64,000 nucleotides of DNA from Pseudomonas sp. DC1.2. GTDB lineage: Bacteria > Pseudomonadota > Gammaproteobacteria > Pseudomonadales > Pseudomonadaceae. Below, piece by piece: positions 1-8,390 of this stretch; the stretch's first letter is position 1; every line of letters starts with the position of its first letter. Location: assembly GCF_034351645.1 (NCBI RefSeq), contig NZ_CP133782.1, forward strand, positions 4,593,001 through 4,657,000. The letters are read 5' to 3'. The position numbers and the translations under genes are program-made. Below the pieces are notes generated by a model that ran no database searches, was not told the DNA's origin, and saw only the letters and a list, made by a program, of their open reading frames with translations.

Positions 1-1437
1 GGAGGTGCTTTCCAGGCCGCCGACGTGGGTCAGGCCGACTTCACCGACCAGGGTCAAGCGACTGGCGCCCATGACTTGATCAAAGAAGTGCGTCAGGGTG
101 GTCTGGAACTGGGTGATTTCTTTACGGCGATAGCCGTGCAGGTCCTGACCCGGCGTGCCGGTCAACAGCGAGGCGTTGGTCAATGCGCCGCCCAACGGCC
201 GCACACCGGCGAACAGGATGTCGGTGGAGTTCAACTGCACCGGAGCATTCGGACGGTAGCTGACCTCACCGGCCCACGCGGTGCCGGTAGGCAAGGTGGT
301 CGAGAAGCTCAGGCCGTAGAGGCGAATGTCTTCCGGGTATTCGACGAAGTACTGCGAGTTACCCGCGACCACCAGCGGCCCCAGCGCCTGGAAAGGCCCT
401 GGAAGCGCCTTGACGCCGTTGTAGACCGATTGTGGCGCACCAGTGGCGCTGAAAATCGGCGCACGGCTGTGGTAGTTCATGAAGTAGGCGCCGAACTCGG
501 TATCGAGCGGCTCAAACATGTACTTGAAGGATGTGCCCCACTGGCCGCTGTTCCCAGGGTCGCGGTTCGCACCACGGCGTACCAGAACGCCTTCGTCATT
601 GACGTCGACGTTGGCCGCAGCCAATGGACCGAGCGCCACCGACGGAATGGTCGAGCGCTTGTTCAGCACGCGCAGATTGTCTTCGCAACCGGTAGAAATG
701 ATGTCCGGTTGCGAGAAGAACGTGCCGCAGTTATCGGTCACGGTCTTTTGCCACTGAAGCTGATAGAACGCCTCGGCGGACAGGTTTTCAGTGAGGCTTT
801 GGGACACGTAGAACATGTTGACCGGGATCAGGCCTTCTTTGACCTCGGCACCCGGACGACGGAACGCAGACACGTCAATCGGGTTGATCGAGTTGATGCC
901 GCCGCCAATAAAGGTACTTTCACCCCAACTCACAACCTGCTTGCCCAAACGCACGGAACCCGGTTCATCGGCGATGGAGTAGTTGTGGTAAACGAAGGCG
1001 TCGAGGATCTGGCCGCCCGAAGACTTGGCACCTTCATTGCGATGCTCGTTACTGACGTTCTTGAATTCCAGGTCCTGGTTTTGCAGCGCGAAGTCGTACC
1101 AGTATTTGCCTCGAACGAAGACACCGGTGTCGCCGTATTTCAACTCAAGGTCATGGATGCCCTTGAAAATCTTTGAAAAGGCTTGCCCGCTCTTGAAGTT
1201 CAAGTGGCCGTCATCAGAGGTTTGGGACAAGCCCTTGCCGCCGTTGTTGACGCCGATAAGGTTCTTGTTCGGCTGTTGGGTCGAGACACTCATGCCCAGG
1301 GAGAGCGACGAGTCGAACTGACCTTCGATTTCACCGACGTTGAAACTGACGCCGAATGCGGGCCCGGCGAGCGTAGAGGCAAGACTGACCGCCAAGGGCA
1401 ATTTCGCCCGGCGCCAGAACTGGTTTACTGATGTCAT
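1..1437 (-). CDS. DUF1302 family outer-membrane protein, C-terminus beyond the window
   Basis: The frame is open from an ATG at 1437 (MTSVNQFWRR) to the window edge, 479 codons with no stop. A signal peptide with a cleavage site near AFG (about residue 29) is followed by long stretches of alternating polar and aromatic residues typical of a beta-barrel, for example the GKYWYDFALQNQDLEF segment. The family is DUF1302, whose members in Pseudomonas usually sit with a DUF1329 gene and an RND-type exporter; those would lie to the left of the window. A GGAG ribosome site lies 8 bases before the start. The neighbouring acyl-CoA ligase points the same way, which fits an inferred role in uptake or export of fatty or hydrophobic compounds. 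The substrate is unknown. Confidence 0.85.
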   Translation of the reverse strand, partial: MTSVNQFWRRAKLPLAVSLASTLAGPAFGVSFNVGEIEGQFDSSLSLGMSVSTQQPNKNLIGVNNGGKGLSQTSDDGHLNFKSGQAFSKIFKGIHDLELKYGDTGVFVRGKYWYDFALQNQDLEFKNVSNEHRNEGAKSSGGQILDAFVYHNYSIADEPGSVRLGKQVVSWGESTFIGGGINSINPIDVSAFRRPGAEVKEGLIPVNMFYVSQSLTENLSAEAFYQLQWQKTVTDNCGTFFSQPDIISTGCEDNLRVLNKRSTIPSVALGPLAAANVDVNDEGVLVRRGANRDPGNSGQWGTSFKYMFEPLDTEFGAYFMNYHSRAPIFSATGAPQSVYNGVKALPGPFQALGPLVVAGNSQYFVEYPEDIRLYGLSFSTTLPTGTAWAGEVSYRPNAPVQLNSTDILFAGVRPLGGALTNASLLTGTPGQDLHGYRRKEITQFQTTLTHFFDQVMGASRLTLVGEVGLTHVGGLESTS

Positions 1438-1783
1438 CGACGCTACTCCATGTGCATTATTGTTATGGCAGTGAGCACTTTTAAAAACGCTGAGGGTGAC
1501 CGGAAGCCAAGATGTCCGAAGTCACTCCAAAGTTGCATCGCCCCGTTTTGTGCGTTTGCTCCGTTCTTAAAAATCCTTGAGCGGACTATAGCCAGCAGGC
1601 TGTACTGCTTGATCCCTCTAAAGTGTGATTTATAGCTGCCGGCCACTCTGGAACAGTCCTTTCGCCAGTCCGACAGGTGTCGGCACGGCAAGGATGGCTG
1701 AAAATTCGGATTTGACAAGCCAAGCGCTTGCTTGGTGGGGCTGGCGTGCCGTTGCGGGCACGCCAGAGCGCGTCAAAAAACGC
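1438..1783. other. Intergenic region with promoter of the DUF1302 gene
   Basis: 346 bases without a gene. The left part must hold the promoter and leader of the DUF1302 gene. A 14-base palindrome at 1670-1683 (CCGACA-GG-TGTCGG) could be an operator. The right end holds the terminator of the acyl-CoA ligase gene, listed separately. I see no convincing sigma-54 site and no small gene. Confidence 0.4.
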
Positions 1784-1793
1784 TTAAAGCGTT
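1741..1793 (-). terminator. Rho-independent terminator of the acyl-CoA ligase gene
   Basis: Read on the minus strand, a short hairpin (AACGC/GCGTT, 1779-1793) includes the stop codon and is followed at once by six T. A second, perfect 10-bp stem (CTGGCGTGCC/GGCACGCCAG) at 1741-1766 follows 9 bases further on. The stop codon lying in the first hairpin loop is a compact arrangement. Confidence 0.6.
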
Positions 1794-3466
1794 GAGAGGA
1801 AGGTGCTGTTGTTGGCCTGCCATTCAGTGATGTCGAGGCGGATACGCTTCTTGTCGAGTTTGCCGACACTGGTCTTGGGAATTTCCGTAACAAGGGCGAT
1901 CTGACTCGGGATCGCCCACTTGCTCAGGTGCCCTAGCTCGACGAACGGCTTAAGGTGTTCCTTGAGTTCGCGAGCCCCGATCTCATGCCCTTCACGGATC
2001 ACCAGCAGCGCAAACGGCCGTTCACCCCACTGCGGATCGGCGATGCCCACTACTGCTACTTCGCGTACCGCCACGTGACGACTGATCAGGTCCTCCAGGT
2101 CCAGGGACGACACCCATTCGCCCCCGGTCTTGATCACATCCTTGATGCGGTCGCGGATATCGATCACCCCCATGCTGTCCAGAGTGGCAACATCGCCCGT
2201 GTGCAACCAGCCGCCGGCCCAGAGCTCGGCGCCCTTGTGTGGCTCTTTGAAATAACCTTCGGTGAGCCAAGGCGCGCGCAGCACCAATTCCCCCTGAGTC
2301 TCGCCATCAGCGGGCAGAAAGTGACCGTCGGCATCGACAATTGCTGCCTCCACCAATGGCACTGGCACACCTGCCTTGATTCGATAAGTGGTGCGCTCGT
2401 CTTCAGTGCCTGCCATCAATTCGTCATTGAGGTGAGCACAGGACACCAGAGGCCCGGTTTCCGACATGCCGTAGGCGGCGGTCAACTGAATGCCTCTGGC
2501 CTTGGCGGTTTCGTAGAGCGTGCGATTGAGCGCACTGCCGCCGATGACGATTTTCCAGCCAGCGAAATCAGCGCCTTGCGCCGCCTTGGCGTTGAGGAGC
2601 ATTTGCAGGATGGTCGGCACGCAGTGGGAAAAGGTGACCTTTTCCTTGGCCCACAACGCCACCAGCAACTCAGGGTCATAACGACCCGGATAGACCTGCT
2701 TGAGCCCGAGCATGGTCGCCACGTAAGGCAAGCCCCAGGCATGCACGTGAAACATTGGCGTGATCGGCATGTAGACATCGTTGGTGCCCAGCAGCCGCAC
2801 GCTGTCGATGCAGCCCATGATGGTCGACACACCCATGGTGTGCAGTACCAATTGCCGGTGGGTGAAATACACGCCTTTCGGATTGCCGGTGGTGCCCGTG
2901 GTGTAAAAGGTCGTCGCGACGGAGTTTTCGTCGAAATCCTGGAAGTCGTACTGCGGGCTAGCGGCGGCCAGTAGCTGTTCGTATTCGCCGATCAGGTTCG
3001 GCAAATCGGCGGTTTTCTCTGGCAAGTCGGTGAGCAGAAGGGTTTTCTCTACCGTCGTCAGGTGTCCGGCGATGGCCTGATACAGCCCGACGAATTCGCT
3101 GTTGACCAGCACGAAGCGGTCCTCGGCGTGATTCATGGTGTAGAGAATCTGCTCCGGCGACAGGCGCACGTTGATGGTATGGATCACCGCACCGATCATC
3201 GGGATGGCGAACATGCACTCCAGGTAGCGATGGCTGTCCCAGTCCATCACCGCCACGGTATCCCCGGCCTTCACCCCGGCCGCCGTCAACACATTGGCCA
3301 GGCGCGCGACCCGCTCGATCAGGGTCGGATAGCTGTAGCGCAACTGGTCGCGGTAAACGATCTCGCGGGTTTTCTCGTAACGAGCGCCGGACATCAGCAG
3401 TCGTTTAATCAGCAACGGATACTGGTAAGCGCCTTCGGCTGGCGGGATAACGCGAGTCTGCAACAT
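1784..3466 (-). CDS. Medium/long-chain fatty acid-CoA ligase (AlkK-like)
   Basis: Acyl-adenylate-forming enzyme that should activate fatty acids with ATP and CoA for beta-oxidation. With the start at 3466 (MLQTRVIPP, after an AAGGGA site) the protein has 560 residues, as usual for this Pseudomonas group. Visible motifs: the AMP-binding P-loop TTGTTGNPKG at about 189-198, AYGMSETG at about 331-338, GWLHTGD at about 419-425, the hinge RDRIKDVIKTGGEW from about 438, and the C-terminal PKTSVGKLDKK with the catalytic lysine. A longer reading from 3511 adds 15 residues without a ribosome site and is unlikely. The nearby DUF1302 gene keeps company with this ligase in other pseudomonads (from memory, P. 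putida PP_0763-PP_0766). The chain-length preference is inferred from similarity to AlkK. Confidence 0.9.
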   Translation of the reverse strand: MLQTRVIPPAEGAYQYPLLIKRLLMSGARYEKTREIVYRDQLRYSYPTLIERVARLANVLTAAGVKAGDTVAVMDWDSHRYLECMFAIPMIGAVIHTINVRLSPEQILYTMNHAEDRFVLVNSEFVGLYQAIAGHLTTVEKTLLLTDLPEKTADLPNLIGEYEQLLAAASPQYDFQDFDENSVATTFYTTGTTGNPKGVYFTHRQLVLHTMGVSTIMGCIDSVRLLGTNDVYMPITPMFHVHAWGLPYVATMLGLKQVYPGRYDPELLVALWAKEKVTFSHCVPTILQMLLNAKAAQGADFAGWKIVIGGSALNRTLYETAKARGIQLTAAYGMSETGPLVSCAHLNDELMAGTEDERTTYRIKAGVPVPLVEAAIVDADGHFLPADGETQGELVLRAPWLTEGYFKEPHKGAELWAGGWLHTGDVATLDSMGVIDIRDRIKDVIKTGGEWVSSLDLEDLISRHVAVREVAVVGIADPQWGERPFALLVIREGHEIGARELKEHLKPFVELGHLSKWAIPSQIALVTEIPKTSVGKLDKKRIRLDITEWQANNSTFLSTL

Positions 3467-3578
3467 AAGAATCCCTTTTCTGACTGCACGGTGTGGCTTA
3501 AAGACAAGCACTCTAGAGCCGTTATACGCCAGCCAAATCAGTCAAAGGAATGATTTGCAGAGCCATACAAATGCTAGC

Positions 3579-3620
3579 TTTGCGCCAGCATTTGCGCCAG
3601 CATTTGCGCCAGCATTTGCG
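3579..3620. repeat. 12-bp tandem repeat, 3.5 copies
   Basis: Three perfect copies of TTTGCGCCAGCA (3579-3590, 3591-3602, 3603-3614) and half of a fourth lie in the 222-base gap between the LysE-type gene and the acyl-CoA ligase gene, both on the minus strand. It lies outside any real gene, upstream of the ligase start. Such repeats can change length by slippage. Confidence 0.95.
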
Positions 3621-3688
3621 GCTAATGGAAGCCCTGATCCGCCGATTCAGAGAGAACTCCCGGAAGTTCTCGAGTCAGTCCAACGCAA

Positions 3689-4318
3689 TCAATGCATCTC
3701 GGTGAAGGCAAGTTTCACACCGATGGCGATGAGCACAACCCCCATGGTGCGGTCGAACCAGTGGCCCATGCGGGCGAAACCGGCACGCACGCGTGGTTGG
3801 CTGAACAACCGGGCCACCAGGCAGAACCACGCTGCCGTCGCCAATGCGAGATAAATGCCGTAACCGGCCTGCACGACCAGCGGCGTGTGGGGGTTAATCA
3901 CCACGGTAAACAACGACAGGAAAAACAGCGTGGCCTTCGGGTTAAGGCCGTTTGTCACGAAGCCAGAGGTGAAGGCGCCGCGAGCCGTGCGCTCACCGAC
4001 CTCCTTGTGCAGATCGTCGGCAACCGGTTTGGCCGGCTGTGCCCGCAGGGCCTTGAAACCGATGTACAGCAGGTAAGCGGCGGCAGCCCATTTCAAGGCG
4101 TTGAACAGCATGATCGACTGAGACACGATCAGGCCGATTCCCAGCAATGAATAACCGACGTGCAGGAAAATTGCAGTGCCGACGCCCAATGCGGTCCAGG
4201 TTCCGGCACGGCGACCGTGGGTCACGCTCTCACGCACCACCACCGCAAAGTCCGGACCGGGGCTGGCCACGGCCAGCAGGTGAATCAGGGCGACAGTCAA
4301 AAACTCGGTCCAGTACAT
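3689..4318 (-). CDS. LysE/RhtB family amino acid exporter
   Basis: A 209-residue integral membrane protein with about six hydrophobic segments. The N-terminal segment carries the family signature ASPGPDFAVVV (about 18-28). LysE/RhtB proteins export amino acids such as lysine, homoserine, threonine or derivatives; the substrate cannot be told from sequence. Start at 4318 follows an AGAGGAG site. The gene stands alone, divergent from the 2-hydroxyacid dehydrogenase gene with about 150 bases of shared promoter region. Confidence 0.88.
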   Translation of the reverse strand: MYWTEFLTVALIHLLAVASPGPDFAVVVRESVTHGRRAGTWTALGVGTAIFLHVGYSLLGIGLIVSQSIMLFNALKWAAAAYLLYIGFKALRAQPAKPVADDLHKEVGERTARGAFTSGFVTNGLNPKATLFFLSLFTVVINPHTPLVVQAGYGIYLALATAAWFCLVARLFSQPRVRAGFARMGHWFDRTMGVVLIAIGVKLAFTEMH

Positions 4319-4472
4319 GGCGGCTCCTCTGAGGGCAGATCGATCAAAGTGAAATTCACCGGGCTATCGTCCCCCCAGGGCTCAGCGTCCGGCCGGGTAA
4401 GCGTAACCATTTGTTTCATCTGGTAGTCTCGGCAGGTTACGCCTTCAGTTCACCGCACAAAAGGTACAGTTG

Positions 4473-5438
4473 ATGACGAACTCTCGACGCGCCGTTTTTC
4501 TCGATCACCCTTCCCTTGACCTCGGCGATCTGGACCTCAGTCCGTTACGCGAGTGTTTCAGTGATTTACAGCTTTTCGCACAAACCACGCCGGACCAGGT
4601 GGCCGAGCGCCTCGCCGGCGCCACCGTCGCGATCAGCAACAAAATCGTGATCGACGCCCACGCCATGGCCGCCAGCCCCGACCTGAAGTTGATCCTGATC
4701 ACCGCCACCGGCACCAACAACGTCGATCTCGCCGCCGCCCGCGCTCACGCAATTACCGTGTGCAACTGCCAGGGTTACGGTACGCCCTCGGTGGCTCAGC
4801 ACACGCTCATGTTGCTGCTCAACCTCGCCACGCGCCTGGCCGATTACCAGAAAGCGGTCAGCGAAGGTCGCTGGCAGCAGGCCAAACAGTTCTGCCTGCT
4901 CGATTACCCGATCGTCGAACTTGAGGGCAAAACACTCGGCCTGCTCGGTCATGGCGAACTGGGCAGCGCGGTGGCACGACTGGCCGAAGCGTTCGGCATG
5001 CGCGTGTTGCTGGGACAGATTCCGGGCCGCCCGGCCCGTGCAGAGCGCTTGCCGCTCGATGAACTGCTACCGCAAATCGACGCACTGACCTTGCACTGTC
5101 CGCTCAACGAGCACACGCGCCACTTCATCGGCGCCGGGGAGCTGGCAGCGATGAAGCGTGGCGCCTTCGTGGTCAACACCGCCCGCGGCGGCCTGATCGA
5201 CGAGCAGGCCTTGGCCGATGCCTTGCGCAGCGGTCATCTGGGCGGCGCGGCGACGGATGTGCTGAGCGTCGAGCCACCGACGGCAGGCAATCCATTACTG
5301 GCCCCGGACATTCCAAGGTTGATCGTGACCCCGCACAACGCCTGGGGCAGTCGCGAGGCGCGCCAACGCATCGTCGGCCAACTGACAGAAAACGCCTTGG
5401 CTTTCTTCAACGGTAAAGCGCTGCGGGTCGTCAGTTGA
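4473..5438 (+). CDS. D-2-hydroxyacid dehydrogenase (glycerate/hydroxypyruvate reductase type)
   Basis: NAD(P)-dependent reductase of 2-keto acids. The 321-residue protein has the Rossmann motif GLLGHGELG at about 156-164, the catalytic Arg in NTARGG (about 238), Glu in SVEPP (about 267) and His in TPHNAWGS (about 288). The sequence most resembles glycerate dehydrogenases (HprA-like), but the exact substrate is inferred. Two starts are possible: TTG at 4470 and ATG at 4473. The AAAAGG at 4459-4464 is 8 bases from the ATG and only 5 from the TTG, so ATG is preferred. rsmC follows 33 bases downstream. Confidence 0.88.
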   Translation: MTNSRRAVFLDHPSLDLGDLDLSPLRECFSDLQLFAQTTPDQVAERLAGATVAISNKIVIDAHAMAASPDLKLILITATGTNNVDLAAARAHAITVCNCQGYGTPSVAQHTLMLLLNLATRLADYQKAVSEGRWQQAKQFCLLDYPIVELEGKTLGLLGHGELGSAVARLAEAFGMRVLLGQIPGRPARAERLPLDELLPQIDALTLHCPLNEHTRHFIGAGELAAMKRGAFVVNTARGGLIDEQALADALRSGHLGGAATDVLSVEPPTAGNPLLAPDIPRLIVTPHNAWGSREARQRIVGQLTENALAFFNGKALRVVS

Positions 5439-5471
5439 TAAACTGCTGCACTTTTTTTCAAGGAGCAGAAT

Positions 5472-6470
5472 ATGGATCCGCGCAGTGAAGTCCTGCTTCG
5501 TCAGGCCGATTTATTCCAGGGTTCGGTGCTGCTGGCCGGTTTGCCCGCCGACGACCTGTTAGGGAAACTGCCCAACGCTCATGGCTGGTGCTGGCACGCG
5601 GGCGATCAAGCGGCGCTGGATGCTCGCTTTGAAGGTCGCAGCCATTTCGGGGTACACGTGCCCGAGCGTGAATTCGATACCGCCGTGGTGTTTCTGCCCA
5701 AGTCCAAAGACCTCACCGATTACATCCTCAATGCCGTTGCCTCACAACTGGCCGGGCGCGAGGTGTACCTGGTGGGCGAAAAGCGCAGCGGCATCGAAGG
5801 CGCGGCCAAGCAACTGACCCCGTTCGGTAAACCGCGCAAGCTCGACAGCGCACGGCACTGCCAACTCTGGCAGGTCACCGTGGCCGAAGCGCCGCAAGCC
5901 CAGTCGCTGGAAAGCCTGGCCCAGGAATACGAATTGCCACTGGCCGAAGGCCCACTGAAAGTTATCAGCCTGCCGGGGGTGTTCAGCCACGGTCGACTGG
6001 ATCGCGGCAGCGCGCTGCTGCTGGAGCACCTGGACAAGTTGCCGAGCGGTCACTTGCTGGACTTCGGTTGTGGCGCTGGCGTGTTGGGCGCAGCGGTTAA
6101 ACGGCGTTACCCACACAATCAGGTGACGCTGCTCGACGTGGATGCATTTGCTGCCGCCAGCAGCCGTCTGACGCTGGCCGCCAATGGCTTGGAGGCCGAG
6201 GTGATTACCGGTGACGGGATCGACGCCGCCCCCATGGGTTTGAGCGCAATCCTAAGTAACCCGCCCTTCCATGTCGGCGTACACACCGACTACTTCGCCA
6301 CTGAGAACTTGCTACGAAAAGCAGCCAAACATCTGAAAAACGGCGGCGAACTGCGTTTAGTAGCGAACAGTTTCCTGAAGTACCAACCATTGATCGAAGA
6401 GCACTTGGGCGTGTGTGCAATCAAGGCCGAAGGACAGGGTTTTCGAATCTATCGAGCCAAACGCGGCTGA
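5472..6470 (+). CDS. rsmC: 16S rRNA (guanine-1207-N2)-methyltransferase
   Basis: Methylates G1207 of 16S rRNA in the 30S subunit using S-adenosylmethionine. The 332-residue length and two-domain layout fit RsmC: a degenerate N-terminal methyltransferase-like domain (1-165) and an active C-terminal domain with the SAM-binding motif [10 protein letters not shown] at 197-206 and the catalytic SNPPFH motif at 262-267. AAGGAG lies 7-8 bases before the ATG. It may share a transcript with the dehydrogenase 33 bases upstream. Confidence 0.93.
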   Translation: MDPRSEVLLRQADLFQGSVLLAGLPADDLLGKLPNAHGWCWHAGDQAALDARFEGRSHFGVHVPEREFDTAVVFLPKSKDLTDYILNAVASQLAGREVYLVGEKRSGIEGAAKQLTPFGKPRKLDSARHCQLWQVTVAEAPQAQSLESLAQEYELPLAEGPLKVISLPGVFSHGRLDRGSALLLEHLDKLPSGHLLDFGCGAGVLGAAVKRRYPHNQVTLLDVDAFAAASSRLTLAANGLEAEVITGDGIDAAPMGLSAILSNPPFHVGVHTDYFATENLLRKAAKHLKNGGELRLVANSFLKYQPLIEEHLGVCAIKAEGQGFRIYRAKRG

Positions 6471-6520
6471 CCCTTATTAAAAAAAACAGAGCTTGCCCAA
6501 TCGGATTTGCCTAGGCAGAA

Positions 6521-6728
6521 TCCGCCCCGTCCTAGGGGAGTAGTCTCCCACGAGCGCCATGCTCGTCCGGCATACGTCAACATACTTGGTCAACAGACCA
6601 TGGCGTATGCGACCCAAGCGTCCGCACAGACGGATCGCCAGGGTTTGACCAGACCTATGACACGAACACCTTACCCGGGGCGGGGAGGCTGTACGTGTCA
6701 TAGCCGTGTCGACCCGCCCCTTAGGAAA
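6521..6728 (+). promoter_or_regulatory. Probable yybP-ykoY (manganese) riboswitch before the TMEM165-type gene
   Basis: The leader holds the family hallmark CCTAGGGGAGTAG at 6531-6543, followed by a P2-like hairpin (CGAGC/GCTCG, 6551-6565) and a stem GCATACG/CGTATGC enclosing TCAACATACT. The 5' strand CCTAGGGG can pair with CCCCTTAGG at 6717-6725 to close the element. That closing strand contains AGGA, the only ribosome site for the ATG at 6735. A competing hairpin is possible: GGGGCGGG (6677-6684) with CCCGCCCC (6713-6720). yybP-ykoY elements sense Mn2+ and often precede UPF0016/TMEM165 transporters, as here. The assignment rests on motif and context; I could not run a covariance search. The boundaries are approximate. 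Confidence 0.75.
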
Positions 6729-6734
6729 ACCCTG

Positions 6735-7319
6735 ATGCTGGATTCTCTTCTCGTTCCTACCGCAGTCGTTGCCTTGGCCGAAATCGGCGACAAGACTCAA
6801 CTGCTCGCGCTCATTCTCGCCGCTCGATTTCGCAAACCCTGGCCAATCATCGCCGGCATCCTCGTCGCGACGTTGGCCAACCATGCGGCAGCCGCTGCAG
6901 TCGGCTCCTGGTTTAGCAGTTTCTTCACGGATGTGATGCTGCACTGGATCCTGGCCGCCAGCTTCACCGCGACGGCATTGTGGACACTGGTGCCTGACAA
7001 AATGGACGATGACGAAACCAGCGCCGTCCGCAAGTACGGGCCGTTCCTGACCACACTGATCGCATTTTTCCTGGCGGAAATGGGTGACAAGACGCAAGTC
7101 GCCACGGTGATGCTCGCCGCACAATACCCGGACCTGTGGCTGGTGATCATCGGCACAACGGCCGGGATGTTGATTGCTAACGTGCCCGTGGTACTCGCCG
7201 GCAACTTTGCGGCAGACAAACTGCCGCTGACCCTGATCCGTCGTTTGGCCGCCTCGGCGTTCGTGGTCTTGGCGATTGTCGCGGTGTACAAAGCAATGCA
7301 GAGCAGTGGATGGGTTTGA
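6735..7319 (+). CDS. TMEM165/GDT1 (UPF0016) family transporter, probable Mn2+ exporter
   Basis: 194-residue membrane protein with the two family signatures E-x-G-D-K-T, AEIGDKT at about 15-21 and AEMGDKT at about 114-120, each starting a three-helix half. UPF0016 proteins exchange Mn2+ or Ca2+ for protons; in bacteria Mn2+ export is best supported (MneA/MntX-like). The ATG at 6735 follows AGGA at 6722-6725, which lies in the 3' strand of the riboswitch. The frame is open further upstream but that part is leader RNA. The riboswitch supports a role in manganese detoxification. Confidence 0.88.
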   Translation: MLDSLLVPTAVVALAEIGDKTQLLALILAARFRKPWPIIAGILVATLANHAAAAAVGSWFSSFFTDVMLHWILAASFTATALWTLVPDKMDDDETSAVRKYGPFLTTLIAFFLAEMGDKTQVATVMLAAQYPDLWLVIIGTTAGMLIANVPVVLAGNFAADKLPLTLIRRLAASAFVVLAIVAVYKAMQSSGWV

Positions 7320-7350
7320 CGCGCTCAGTCAGTAGGACCGTGTAATCGTT

Positions 7351-7418
7351 CTTCGCGTGCAGGCTTGCTCCCACATTGAAATGCAATCAACTGTGGGGGC
7401 GAGCCTGTTCGCGATGAG
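7351..7418. repeat. REPIN: inverted pair of REP elements
   Basis: Two REP half-elements in opposite orientation: CTTCGCGTGCAGGCTTGC at 7351-7368 continuing into CTCCCACA, and CTGTGGGGGCGAGCCTG at 7391-7407 continuing into TTCGCGATG. They are separated by about 15 bases and lie between two converging genes (the TMEM165 gene and the M48 protease gene). This is the typical placement of fluorescens-group REPINs. Confidence 0.75.
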
Positions 7419-7442
7419 GCCCTTACTGACGATTCAACACCA

Positions 7443-8261
7443 TCAGGATTTAGGGGCTTGCTCGTACAGCGGCATCACCTTCGGGATCGCCGCTTGCAAC
7501 GACGAAATACGACTGGCCGACGCCGGGTGGGTGCTCATGAATTCCGGAGGCGAACCTTCAGACGCCTTGCTCATCTTGTTCCACAAGGTGATCGCGGCGT
7601 TCGGGTTGTACCCGGCGCGGGCCGCCAGCTCCAGGCCTATCAGATCAGCCTCGTTTTCATTGGCCCGACTGTTAGGCAAGGTCATACCGTAGTTGGCCAC
7701 GGTATCTGCCAAGGCCAGGCTGTCCTGCCCCAAACCAAGCAAAGCACCCGCCCCCTGCTTGGCCATTTCAATGCCATAGGCCTTGGACATCGCTTCACGC
7801 CCATGCTCACGCAGGGCGTGGGCGATTTCATGCCCCATGACCGCAGCGATTTCATCGTCGGTGAGTTTCAGACTGTCGATCAGCCCGGTGTAGAAAATGA
7901 TTTTGCCGCCAGGACCGCAGTTGGCGTTGAGTTCGTCACTCTTGATCAGGTTGACTTCCCACTTCCATTGGGCCGAATCCGGACGAAAGTTTGGCGCCTG
8001 GGCAATCAGCCGAGTGGCGATCGCCTGGACGCGCTTGGCATCGCTGCTGGTCTTATCCAGCACACCTTGGGTATTCGCCTCGCCCACCGTCTTCTGATAG
8101 GACTGTGCGTACATTTGGTTGACCTCATCGGAGGACAACATGCTGAACATGTACTGTTTACGCTCAACGCCCACCGCGCCGGCGCTGGTGGTGTTGACCG
8201 ACTGACAACCGGCGAGTAGCAAGCCTGCGCTGATTACTCCCACAACCAATGTCTTGTTCAT
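7443..8261 (-). CDS. M48 family zinc metalloprotease, lipoprotein
   Basis: Outer-envelope protease related to LoiP/YcaL, inferred to take part in protein quality control. The 272-residue protein starts with a lipoprotein signal peptide and lipobox LLAGC (Cys19). The zinc site HEIAH is at about 144-148 and a downstream ENEAD Glu (about 200) supplies the third ligand. ATG at 8261 follows GGGAGC; a TTG one codon earlier is unlikely. The gene stands alone, with a REPIN behind its stop codon. Confidence 0.9.
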   Translation of the reverse strand: MNKTLVVGVISAGLLLAGCQSVNTTSAGAVGVERKQYMFSMLSSDEVNQMYAQSYQKTVGEANTQGVLDKTSSDAKRVQAIATRLIAQAPNFRPDSAQWKWEVNLIKSDELNANCGPGGKIIFYTGLIDSLKLTDDEIAAVMGHEIAHALREHGREAMSKAYGIEMAKQGAGALLGLGQDSLALADTVANYGMTLPNSRANENEADLIGLELAARAGYNPNAAITLWNKMSKASEGSPPEFMSTHPASASRISSLQAAIPKVMPLYEQAPKS

Positions 8262-8390
8262 CAAAAAAGCTCCCTGAAAACATGTCGCGTATCGTAGGGG
8301 CTCAATTGTATCGGCGCCAGAGGGTTGATCAATCCGCCCCGGGGTTGATCAAGAGGCCTGCTCGCGAAAGTCTCGGCAAAAGGCGCCCGG

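Noticed and set aside
25..1176. Long plus-strand open frame of 383 codons
   Set aside because: It lies antisense to the DUF1302 gene, whose own frame has a signal peptide, ribosome site and barrel-like sequence. The antisense product is Arg/His-rich with no recognisable domain.
3579..3620. CRISPR-like array
   Set aside because: The 12-bp units follow each other without spacers and no cas gene is in the window.
8345..8375. REP element upstream of the M48 protease gene
   Set aside because: Only a half (GGCCTGCTCGCGAAAG) is present and no inverse partner is found.
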